Shown piece after piece: positions 18,101 to 24,315 of a DNA stretch of 64,000 bases; the stretch's first letter is position 1; every line of letters starts with the position of its first letter. This DNA comes from Blastocatellia bacterium. Its GTDB lineage: Bacteria; Acidobacteriota; Blastocatellia; UBA7656. The position numbers and the translations under genes are program-made. The notes beneath the pieces were generated by a model. It was not told where the DNA came from and did no database searches. It worked only from the letters and a program-made list of their open reading frames with translations. Location: assembly GCA_035275065.1 (NCBI GenBank), contig DATENM010000068.1, positions 1 to 64,000 on the forward strand, given 5' to 3'.

Positions 18101-20476
18101 GCCATAGTGACCGGCTACGACCTTTATAAATCAGTCAAAGATTTTTCAACTTGGTCGCGCCGCATGGCCGAAGAGTTCGGCCCCGAAGTGAAAGAGCACC
18201 TGCAAACCGTATGGCAGCAGCTCACCGGCCAGGCCGACGCCCGCCAGCCCCGGATTCAGCAAGAGCTGCCCGGCGAGCCGGTTGACTTCGGCGGCGGCGG
18301 CGACGCGCGCGCCGCCAAAGGTCAAAGGACGCTCTTTCAAACCGCCCCGGTGCCAGAGGGAGAGCCAATGGCAAAAGGGGTGAAGCTCACAGAAGAGGGC
18401 CGCAAGGCAATTCGAGACGCCTGGGATGAAGTCATGCGCGACGAGCCGCCCGCAGGCCCATCGCAGCCGTCGAGTGGCAACGGCGGGGCGAAGCATACCG
18501 CCGGCGAAGCTTACCTCGAAGAGTCCGACGGGCCGAAAAAGACGTCATTCTCCGACAAGCTGCTCGCGCTGCGGCGCACCAACGAGCTGATGAACCTGCG
18601 CACGCTCGCCAAGGTGGTGATCGGCCACGGCGCGGCGATGCCCGCCGAAGAGCTGAGCCGCGCCATCGCAACGATCCCCGATGTGTTGATGGCCGGCTTC
18701 AAGCGCGGGCGCTCGCTCACCGCTATGGACTTCGGGGCGATGGCGCGCGCCGGCTACGAGGGCGCCACGAAGGGCGTCAAAGAGGCCGCCAACATCCTGC
18801 GCCACGGCGATCCGTCCGGCATCCCTGAGATGTCGCGCGAGATTCCAGACGGCAACCCGCTGTTTCGCCTGTGGGTCAACGGCAGCCGCAGAGTCTACGG
18901 CGCGGCGCTTCAACCGGAGCGCGTCCTGGCGATCCGCCGGGCGATGGAGGAGCGCGCGAGACTCTGGGCCGAAAGCGAAGCCCGGCAAGGCACGATCAAG
19001 CCATCAGAGGTGAGAGCGCGCACGCGAGAATTGATCGGGGGTGACAAAGACCCATCAGCAACCGCCCGCATATCACTCGACGCGATGGCCGATGCCGAGT
19101 ACGTCACTTATCGCAATCAGAATGCGTTCGTGAAGAAGCTGCGCGACGCGGCGGAAGTCTTCAGCCCGCGGGCGCGGCAAGTGCTCGACCAGGCGACGCT
19201 GTTCATGAACACGCCGGCCAACGTCGTCGAGATGAATCTGAAATACACCCCCATAGGCGGCGCAGCTGACGTGTGGGGCGCAGTCAAGGAGTGGAAGGCG
19301 AACGGGCCGAGTGCCGAAGCGCGCCGCCAGCTCTCGATGGCGATGGGCCGCATGGGCGTGGGCGCCGCGGCCTTCGCGTTCGGCTATTACCTCTCGGGCC
19401 AGGGCCAGATGCAGGGCATGCTATCAACGCCGGTCTCCGACGCGGAGGGCCACTGGCGCAGCGCCGTGCATATCCCAGGGACAAATATCTGGTTGCCGGT
19501 GCTGCACCTCGGCCCCGTCGGCGCGCTGATGACGCTGGGGGCGACCGTGCGCCAGGCGGTCGACAAGAATCGCCACAAGGAAGAAGACGGCGCCGAGCCG
19601 ACGACGGCCAGAGACGTGGTTTCCGCCGCCGCCAAGGCGCTGGTCGCCGAACACCCGACGGCGAAGCTCGTCACCGACGCGGCGGACCTCATCGAGAAGC
19701 CCGGCGAGAACCTGGGCAGGTTCAGCGTGTCGCAGGCGCGGACGTTGCTGCCGGGCGATTCAGCGCTTCGGGAGGCGGCGGCGCTCACCGACGACAAAGA
19801 GCGCGAGGCGAAGGGCGCCGAACAGGAATTCAAGAAAGGCACCCCCGGCCTGCGTCAAACGCTGCCGGCAAAGCGCGACGTGCTGGGCCGCGAAATACCG
19901 AGTAAGAGTCTGCCCGGCGAAGTCTTCAACTACGACACCGACCGCTCGACCCCGGCGCTCGACGAAATGAACCGGCTGGGCGTCTCGATCAACCAGCCCA
20001 AGGCAAAGGCGGGCGAGTCGGCGGAAGCGCTCGACAAGCGCGCCGCCGGGTCGGGGCAGCTCGTCGGCGAACGGCTGGACATGCTGGTTGAGTCTCAGGC
20101 TTACCAGAAGCTCGACGACCGGATGAAGCGCGCCGTCCTGCGGGCCGCGACCGCCGAGGCACGCTCGGATTTCGAGAAGAGCGAAGGGAAGAAGCTGCCC
20201 GACAAGGAGGCCGCCGGGTTCAACCTGGAAGTGCTCGCGGCGCGCGTTCTCGCCGAAAACGAGCTGAAGGGCAGCCGGGATTATCAGGCGCTCAACGACG
20301 ACCAGCGGAAGCGCGTCAAAGATAGCCTGGTCAAGATGTTCTCCTCGATCCGCGTGAGGGCAAAGAACGAAGTGAGGGATGGCCGCGCCGACCTCAGAGA
20401 GCTGCTGCTCGACCTGAAAGGCGCGGTGCGGGATACCATTCGAGACGTGAAGGAGGGGCGCGACGATGAACGATGA
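12173..20476 (+). CDS. Giant polyvalent protein with peptidase-like and ParB/DdrB-like domains, 2767 aa
   Basis: Residues ~15-105 resemble the Hedgehog/DD-peptidase fold of phage M15-like enzymes: LHPGGAADVRARDLS supplies the His...Asp part and GPHIHLD the final H-x-H. A hydrophobic Gly/Ala-rich stretch spans ~490-660. Residues ~1070-1240 form a DdrB/ParB-like domain (SLIASHDAAGNPNPRYPQEV; SVVESGNGRVMALRR). Two related copies of a ~70-residue unit lie at ~1561-1631 and ~1951-2019. The C-terminal third has membrane-prone segments and the phrase FMNTPANVVEMNLKYTPIGG. This architecture matches polyvalent proteins of phages and mobile elements, thought to be delivered with DNA. A short (T/S)xFExALxxM motif occurs four times. 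Confidence 0.8.
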   Translation: MSSDPQQQGGDFQGLFGQLNGEFKSRFGRDLFVTASDNEEHRKLHPGGAADVRARDLSSDERRFVTSRAPQLGLNVRDYSWVTKPFVTSNGITISGPHIHLDADRPGTRPQPSPGQAAPAQTNFEAALSGMGLQSPGAASSGWVKERPAVSPTPGNAPQSSFESALSKMGISAPATVEVEHPMYTAAVNEVAQTAGVHPDRARQFLDSKPGKKAYPNLPKSQSVPAPTPSLTTDDLMPATSKAGPKVIYADELADYAKQHGYQDSDITTPRRGITRHVTGEENAATDLYNQGYTIMQRVKPSTNEETASAGPTSSQQPMRPTAAGEPSAVYSPAPFDPFSGKPTVHLAPAPTGPRPQDEPAPHRGANVLAGPRLGMRLVQRGTDELGRGVYVEEPEALIPGENIKDEAALDQRLGELAKMRGDLLTQPAEQAGPSLALVDEKIRHLSQVKNDLARIRSGGAQSPQAPSQGGRPADRPEDLPWYLKGHAANVASGVQSGVAGLGDVIYGWEKMLGVTPSPEFKPAIESGHEYAAYSAQRGGEGVLPEFERGAGHLAVDLPLLAAGGIPAMAVEGAGAAAADPRATPDSVGFAAAQNAALGAAMHAGSVLSVPKRVLLGATLFGGTTAAEGGTREQVISQALLGGGLGVFGGKRVRTPDGQVYEVVGENHDAVELKPVSGLSAEGAKMSEAEAAAIRQRDSAYQGAPSPQSEATAPAAAPPADEPMGMTPGISGTTSLSNEELSRAERFFKVGRGADVTSLGKQPDAPLRPGEAVVAIGPDGAARVVNSAGQVDQRQAIAKAQATLKQQSTLSVGEQAMEKATPALVEQVESTPLREVAAKSGLGPKDAAKGVNDVLADHAREFSPEATAVKRGLLKEQGGANGTSVPQRTAFESALQEMDLGPASTASPERAMRPTERPAAPTSSSPEMAIGDRTHFERALDEMAGGQKKQQVQPSVIEPEVLADVPHEIAVSVKGEPRRVTVTTKRADDGQYEVTKVKLHNDQTGRYELYTPPDNRFATAEEARAAVFDQVKRGVQGKIEGGAAAGIARGGEAGQRPALSTGNEATATTERGTQIKTRYKVVEADSLIASHDAAGNPNPRYPQEVQPRDRSRLASEEQVNNMARNLRPEFLGESPKASDGAPIVGPDSVVESGNGRVMALRRVYERHPENAANYRGFVADQADRLGLDRAAVERVKNPVLVRERLTPVDRAQFAREANEQATASMSAVEQARSDAAKLDEGLMSNFRPSDSGEVLTAGNRGFVGRFLEHVVGPAERGRYVTADGQVSQEGANRIRNAIFAKAYADTPEGVAALEKLAESTDSNVKNITTAMLQNAGGFASLKKAIGAGVRYPVDIAGDIAAAMKKLSALREQGTSVDEYLRQGGLFGDELTGLQKEILSVFDKNKRSAKVIGEILDNYLRVADAAGDPKQQSFFSKIEPTKGAFFEAAVEEATNGQGKQAGLFTEQERSQAGRGNGAHADQKVEAKGPEAPAAREQAENVAPPTLKEPRSPIAGSGERIQGGERELSKPAAEFVEKHALPKEEIKRAIERELDEDAPAFVRDARRRLLESLAGNKLSANPLHVFYDTALVTAYDVYKGAKDFSAWSKEMVNRLGEKVRPHLEDIFDDLKGFGPRQVLARLKSARLIPDSVVAEALAGDRPGYLKDVADFITEQRQKVVKGSLTLRDVAKAYYMTVASQGATAIKAETLRAKMKAAGIKLDLPNEYLTANKKGDLMIRPEEAAGAWLLSPHGQRALADLERGVFNEKLWAEAARVREAFGDDRLAKNNVLGEARRGTFNMRNLATAVAQMNEAKGNTIRLQAAGSKLNGIGVGKVGFLKHLLGFGDSPTIDAVEINWWLTGKGHIANLKTRQAEFARAIKDFTGNVKLSRAVAERINSRFSQLRESGRVAPDIPDEAFNHVLHQWIWDKAKGEVNTHTGMYAAMREPEFVARSRERMRESLSGNRLNSNPVRDLYDAAIVTGYDLYKSVKDFSTWSRRMAEEFGPEVKEHLQTVWQQLTGQADARQPRIQQELPGEPVDFGGGGDARAAKGQRTLFQTAPVPEGEPMAKGVKLTEEGRKAIRDAWDEVMRDEPPAGPSQPSSGNGGAKHTAGEAYLEESDGPKKTSFSDKLLALRRTNELMNLRTLAKVVIGHGAAMPAEELSRAIATIPDVLMAGFKRGRSLTAMDFGAMARAGYEGATKGVKEAANILRHGDPSGIPEMSREIPDGNPLFRLWVNGSRRVYGAALQPERVLAIRRAMEERARLWAESEARQGTIKPSEVRARTRELIGGDKDPSATARISLDAMADAEYVTYRNQNAFVKKLRDAAEVFSPRARQVLDQATLFMNTPANVVEMNLKYTPIGGAADVWGAVKEWKANGPSAEARRQLSMAMGRMGVGAAAFAFGYYLSGQGQMQGMLSTPVSDAEGHWRSAVHIPGTNIWLPVLHLGPVGALMTLGATVRQAVDKNRHKEEDGAEPTTARDVVSAAAKALVAEHPTAKLVTDAADLIEKPGENLGRFSVSQARTLLPGDSALREAAALTDDKEREAKGAEQEFKKGTPGLRQTLPAKRDVLGREIPSKSLPGEVFNYDTDRSTPALDEMNRLGVSINQPKAKAGESAEALDKRAAGSGQLVGERLDMLVESQAYQKLDDRMKRAVLRAATAEARSDFEKSEGKKLPDKEAAGFNLEVLAARVLAENELKGSRDYQALNDDQRKRVKDSLVKMFSSIRVRAKNEVRDGRADLRELLLDLKGAVRDTIRDVKEGRDDER
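14943..14970. repeat. REP-like palindrome R3 (in coding sequence)
   Basis: CATCGCCGGAAATGGCGA with GGCGATCG following, in frame in the giant protein gene. A looser relative (ATCGCCTGAAAGGGCGAT) lies 50 bp upstream. Confidence 0.5.
16698..16730. repeat. REP-like palindrome R4 (in coding sequence)
   Basis: GATCACCCATCGCCGGAAGT then GGCGAGAGGATCC, read as RSPIAGSGERIQ in the giant protein. It is the closest match to R5 in the non-coding gap at 22946. Confidence 0.6.
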
Positions 20477-20738
20477 GGAGCGCGAGGCTTTTACGAGGTA
20501 CGTTGAAAATTTCCTGCGCGAGCAGGAGATGATTTCTCGGCTGAAGGAAAACGATAAGAAGATGCGCGCCAGCGCCGACCCTTACGCCGTGCGCGACGCG
20601 GGCGAGCAGCTCGTCGTTGACTTGATGAAGTATCTGGCCGGCGAGTGCGAGCCGCTCGACCCTCATTTCGTGGCGCTGCTCCTGCCGCCGGTCTGCCCGG
20701 TGAGATTCTGGATGCATTACTGCGAGGCGGGCGCCTAG
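20466..20738 (+). CDS. Hypothetical small protein, 90 aa
   Basis: Starts 11 bases before the end of the giant polyvalent gene, so it is co-translated with it. An acidic helical N-terminus (MNDEEREAFTRYVENFLREQ) leads to a hydrophobic C-terminus with VALLLPPVCPVRFWMHYCEA, perhaps membrane-associating. No family is recognised. Module context suggests a chaperone or virion accessory protein. Confidence 0.6.
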   Translation: MNDEEREAFTRYVENFLREQEMISRLKENDKKMRASADPYAVRDAGEQLVVDLMKYLAGECEPLDPHFVALLLPPVCPVRFWMHYCEAGA

Positions 20739-20774
20739 TCCCTGTAATCCAGCCCCCAAACTGGATGGTGAATT

Positions 20775-21431
20775 ATGGCAGCGGCTGCGCCCGCGATAGG
20801 GCTTGGCTCTTCACTGATCGGCGGTCTGCTCGGTCGCAAGGCGCCGACTTCAACCTCGACGAGTTCCGGCACCTCTACGCCGGTCTTTAGCGACGGCCAG
20901 CAGAGCCTGCAAAACGTCCTCGAAAAGTTCCTGCGCAAAGGGATCAAGCAGGGCGGCGAGCCGACGCAGGCGGAAAGAAACACCGCCGGCCTGAGCGTCA
21001 ATAACAATTTCGACGCCATGATGAAACGGCTTCAGGCGAACGCCGTGGCGCGCGGCTTCAACGATTCGGGCAAGCTCAACCTCAACACGCAAGGCTTAGA
21101 GGTGCAGCGGGCGAATGCCATGCAGCAGAGCGAGGCGCAGCTCCAGGAGCAGGCCCGCCAGCGCCAGCTCCAACTGCTCGCGCTCGCCGCGGGGCCGGCC
21201 TTCGCCGCGCCTGGCACGACCTACAACCAGACTTCGACCGGCACGGGGCCGACGCCTAATTTGGGGCAGATCATCGGCAGCGCCGGCGGCGACCTGTCGG
21301 GGTTCTTGATGCTGCAACGGATGCTGCAACAGGTGCGCGGCAATGGCATCAGTCCGGGCTTTCTCAAGCTCCCCGGTCAAGGCGGCGTGCCCGACCCGAA
21401 CGCCAACCCCTATGGCGACCTGGGGAATTAG
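20775..21431 (+). CDS. Virion-like Gly/Gln-rich protein, 218 aa (internal or ejection protein candidate)
   Basis: Opens with a small-residue hydrophobic segment (PAIGLGSSLIGGLLGRKAP) like the membrane-inserting N-termini of phage ejection proteins. A Ser/Thr linker follows, then a Gln-rich helical section (~residues 110-140) and a Gly-rich tail. No cysteine and no enzymatic motif. It lies between the giant protein and a small membrane protein, which fits a pilot or internal virion role. The assignment rests on composition and context only. Confidence 0.5.
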   Translation: MAAAAPAIGLGSSLIGGLLGRKAPTSTSTSSGTSTPVFSDGQQSLQNVLEKFLRKGIKQGGEPTQAERNTAGLSVNNNFDAMMKRLQANAVARGFNDSGKLNLNTQGLEVQRANAMQQSEAQLQEQARQRQLQLLALAAGPAFAAPGTTYNQTSTGTGPTPNLGQIIGSAGGDLSGFLMLQRMLQQVRGNGISPGFLKLPGQGGVPDPNANPYGDLGN

Positions 21432-21433
21432 CC

Positions 21434-21709
21434 ATGGACTTCAAAGAGCTGATCAACTACGGCGCGCTGGGCGTCGTTATTCTGTGGTTCATGCTCCGCT
21501 TCGAGCCGCGTATTAAAGAGCTGACTTCGGCGGTCAACCGGCTGTCTCAGCTCTACATCATCGAACTCACTGCGCGCGGCGATCTGCCGCCGCGCCGCCC
21601 GATATCCTCGGCGCGCGCCACGCGCAGCCCGGCCATTGACGAGCTGCTCGCAAAGCTCAAACAAGAGATTGAGCGAGAGATGGAAGAGGCGCCGCGCAGG
21701 ATCGCCTGA
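21434..21709 (+). CDS. Small single-span membrane protein, holin/spanin-like position, 91 aa
   Basis: One membrane segment at residues ~8-22 (YGALGVVILWFMLRF) is followed by a charged helix (EPRIKELTSAVNRLSQLYII) and a basic, then acidic tail. This is the layout of short phage membrane proteins near lysis genes. It starts two bases after the previous stop. No holin family is recognised with certainty, and no separate endolysin lies next to it; the peptidase-like domain of the giant protein could be the partner. Confidence 0.5.
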   Translation: MDFKELINYGALGVVILWFMLRFEPRIKELTSAVNRLSQLYIIELTARGDLPPRRPISSARATRSPAIDELLAKLKQEIEREMEEAPRRIA

Positions 21710-21743
21710 CCGATTCGCCCCGACTAGCCCCCGGAGTGACCAT

Positions 21744-22874
21744 ATGAAAAGCCTTCTCAGATTTTTTGCGACCGCGCTGCTGCTGCTCGCCCCGATCACC
21801 GCTCACGCGCAGGACAACACTCTGAAGCTCGAAGTGCTGCAAGGCGGCACGCGCGCGAAGCTCTGGTCGGCGGGCACGGCCCGGCTCAACTGCTCGACCG
21901 GCGTCACCTGCACGCTCGATCCCGTTAATGGGCGCGTTGACATCACGGCGAGCGGCAGCGTTTCGGGCGCGAACCCCTCCGCGCCCATCGGCCTCTCGGC
22001 GGTCAACGGCTCGGCCTCCACCTTCATGCGTTCGGACGCCGCGCCGGCGCTCTCTCAGTCGATCACGCCGACCTGGACGGGGCAGCACACGTTCGCCATC
22101 GGCACGATCACCACCAGCACGCCGTCTCCAAACATCACCCAAACCTGGAATAGCAGCGGCATCACTTTCACGGCGATCAAAGCCAGCATCACGAACACGG
22201 CCAGCGCCTCCGGCTCGCTGTTGATGGACTTGCAGGTCGGCGGCGCGTCGCAGTTCTCGGTCCGCCGCGACGGGGTGATTTTCGCCCCGACCCTTTCGAC
22301 GACGGGGCTCGCCGGCAACCAGACTTTGACGCTCACGGGCAACAACACCGCCTCCGTGCTCGTGTCGAGCATCGCGCTCTTCTCCACCAGCCCGCAGGGC
22401 TTGAGCCTCACGTCCAACGGCGGCGTCTACTTCACCAACAGCACGAGCAACCCCAACACGACGACGGTCGGGGGATATGACAGCCCATCCGCCGGGGTGA
22501 TTCTGGCCAATGCCGGCTCCAACACGACGGTCGGCGTCTTCCGCGGCAACCGCGAGGTGGTAGCGAAGACCGCCAATTACACCGTCGTCGCCCGCGACAC
22601 CGGCAGATTTTTCACCAACGCGGGCGCGTCGGGCGAGGTCGATTTCACGCTGCCAACGGCGGCGGCGGGGCTGACCTACATTTTCTACGTGGACGCCGCG
22701 CAGACTTTGAAGGTGATCGCCGGCGCCTCGACGACGATCCGCGTCGCGGGGTCTGTTTCTGCCTCCGCCGGCAACATCACGAACGCCACCACGGGCGGCT
22801 CGATTCGGCTGACGGCGATCTCCACCACGCAATGGGTCGCGGAGTACTCACAAGGGACGTGGACGGTAAACTAA
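21744..22874 (+). CDS. Secreted beta-rich, tail-fibre-like protein, 376 aa
   Basis: The start with GGAG eight bases upstream gives a clean signal peptide (MKSLLRFFATALLLLAPITA, cleavage near AHA-Q). The rest is Thr/Ser/Asn/Gly-rich beta sequence with repeats like TWTGQHTFAIGTITT and TLTLTGNNTASVL, as in phage tail fibres and particle surface proteins, ending WVAEYSQGTWTVN. A signal peptide on a fibre-like protein of a mobile element is odd: it implies export by the host cell rather than assembly into a cytoplasmic particle. Alternatively it is an unrelated surface protein. Confidence 0.6.
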   Translation: MKSLLRFFATALLLLAPITAHAQDNTLKLEVLQGGTRAKLWSAGTARLNCSTGVTCTLDPVNGRVDITASGSVSGANPSAPIGLSAVNGSASTFMRSDAAPALSQSITPTWTGQHTFAIGTITTSTPSPNITQTWNSSGITFTAIKASITNTASASGSLLMDLQVGGASQFSVRRDGVIFAPTLSTTGLAGNQTLTLTGNNTASVLVSSIALFSTSPQGLSLTSNGGVYFTNSTSNPNTTTVGGYDSPSAGVILANAGSNTTVGVFRGNREVVAKTANYTVVARDTGRFFTNAGASGEVDFTLPTAAAGLTYIFYVDAAQTLKVIAGASTTIRVAGSVSASAGNITNATTGGSIRLTAISTTQWVAEYSQGTWTVN

Positions 22875-23230
22875 GCGGGCGGGTTAGATGATTGCCGGCG
22901 GCGCCCGCCGAATCGCTTGATGACGAAGGCGGCGCCCGGCGCGGTGATCCCCCATCGCCGAAAACGGCGAGAGGATCCACGCCGGCGCCGCTCGCCAGAT
23001 CGGGCGATGGAAGATCCGGCGGCCCACTGCCCGCAATAAACCCGCACAACCTCGCAGCCGATTTGCGAGTAATCGCCTGCCGGCGTCATCGCCCTTTCTG
23101 GCGGTGTCGTCGATTGGGAACACCGCAAAGGATCACACCCTCGGTCGGCGAATAACAGGAGGAAAACAGGAGGAGGAGTGCCCAAAATTACCCATTCCGG
23201 AAATTGATTAAAGAGCGACGAGTGATGAGT
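22875..23230. other. Gene-free repeat-rich gap
   Basis: No convincing gene. It contains REP-like R5, a second weaker unit near 23087 (CATCGCCCTTTCTGGCGGTG), and AACAGGAGGAAAACAGGAGG, a 20-mer also present inside the DUF5681 gene near 9737. Heptamers GAGTGAT/GAGTGAC lead into the 124-bp repeat. The order of these pieces parallels 9652-10672, so it may be a decayed copy of that segment. Confidence 0.55.
22946..22978. repeat. REP-like palindrome R5
   Basis: GATCCCCCATCGCCGAAAAC then GGCGAGAGGATCC. It matches R4 almost throughout, here in non-coding DNA. Confidence 0.6.
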
Positions 23231-23354
23231 GACGAGTGACAAGCTGAACGGCCCGCCGTGGCGTTTATTCGGCCTCAGAGCGTCCGGGGATGCCAAGCCT
23301 CGCCCGCCGGGCGAATCGCCTCAGAGCGCCAGAGCGGCGCGCGCCGGCGGTGCC
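23231..23354 (+). repeat. 124-bp direct repeat, right copy
   Basis: Partner of 10549-10672. Its right edge abuts the broken 3' end of an XRE-type gene, suggesting that the repeat junction truncated that gene. The pair encloses about 12.6 kb. Confidence 0.85.
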
Positions 23355-23355
23355 T

Positions 23356-23569
23356 TAGAATCGAGGATGTGGAGTTGCAGGCGGCAGAGGATCAGATTGC
23401 AACTCTTAGCAATGGTGTCGAACTGAATAGCATTGATCTCGCCCTTGATCCGGCACCAGAGGTGGACGTGGCTGATGCCGGCCTGCTTTGCCAACTAGTA
23501 GCGTGAACGTTCGCGCAAGGCGAGCAGCTCGTCGAGCCGCAGTTCGATTGTCGAAGTAACTTTGATCAA
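23356..23569 (-). pseudogene. Broken XRE-type helix-turn-helix gene
   Basis: Reading leftward from a TTG at 23569 gives VTSTIELRLDELLALRERSR, Y, a TAG stop, then LAKQAGISHVHLWCRIKGE and INAIQFDTIAKSCN. This matches small Cro/CI-type regulators in which Trp follows Tyr (YWLAKQAGIS), so TGG has become TAG. The last part, after a Cys-Asn pair, is diverged and runs into the 124-bp repeat. It was probably an antitoxin-like or phage regulator. The stop at codon 25 and the lost end make it a pseudogene. Confidence 0.6.
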
Positions 23570-23624
23570 TATTAGATTAGAATTGCCTTTGTCCGATCGC
23601 AGATGATAGGTTGAGCGAGATGAC

Positions 23625-24314
23625 TCATGCTAATTCGCACTCTCTTAGATCAACCCAAAAGTGATTGAGCTTCAAAGGTGAAATGGGGAATGGTCGCTCA
23701 AGTTCGTGTTCAAGTATGCTGATGTCATTCTTCTGCCAGCCTCCTATCGGACCGACTAAGATAGGAACCGACACGGCTTTGGCGGTTTCGTTTACTTCAC
23801 GCAAAATTTCATCGAACTCCATGTTTTGCACATAGCCCACCATGGCAGATGATATTTCTCCTTGCGCGTAGGCGTGTTCTTCGGTGACGAAGCGGAGCAC
23901 ACCATGGTTAATATAATTCTCGTTGAAGATCCAGTCTGTTCGTTTTGGTTTGCCGAGACGCTTACACTCAATAAAAAAAAAGCGGCCACTGCGTTTGGGA
24001 TCAGTAACTAGATAATCGATAAAGGACCAGTAAAAATCAGGTATCATCTTCTCACGCCGAGCCTCGTAATCGTCATCAGGATCAGGTGGGTTTTTCCCTT
24101 CTGGTGTGGGAGGATGATCGAATCCGCCTACACCTGCTTCCCACAATTTCCGATTCGCCTCAAGAAGACAGAAGTAAAGATCTCTATTGAGACGTGTTTC
24201 AGAAAGAGGTAATTTCTTCTTCTGAAGGATTCTTAGCGCCTCGAAAAGGATTCTCAGTACGCGGGACTCATGATTTCTCCAGATATCTAACTGCGATAGC
24301 CGAGGCTGGTTCAT
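23625..24314 (-). CDS. PD-(D/E)XK restriction endonuclease-like protein, 229 aa
   Basis: Probably the nuclease partner of the adjacent adenine methyltransferase. A PD-(D/E)XK core is visible: IPDFYWSF (Asp ~90) and then FFIECKRLGKPKRTD (Glu-x-Lys ~114). The ATG at 24314 has GGAGAG seven bases upstream and lies one base after the methyltransferase stop, so the two are one transcript with the methyltransferase made first. That order protects the host on entry. The region is AT-rich compared with the element backbone. It could instead be a nuclease of a related defence type. Confidence 0.7.
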   Translation of the reverse strand: MNQPRLSQLDIWRNHESRVLRILFEALRILQKKKLPLSETRLNRDLYFCLLEANRKLWEAGVGGFDHPPTPEGKNPPDPDDDYEARREKMIPDFYWSFIDYLVTDPKRSGRFFFIECKRLGKPKRTDWIFNENYINHGVLRFVTEEHAYAQGEISSAMVGYVQNMEFDEILREVNETAKAVSVPILVGPIGGWQKNDISILEHELERPFPISPLKLNHFWVDLRECELA

Positions 24315-24315
24315 T

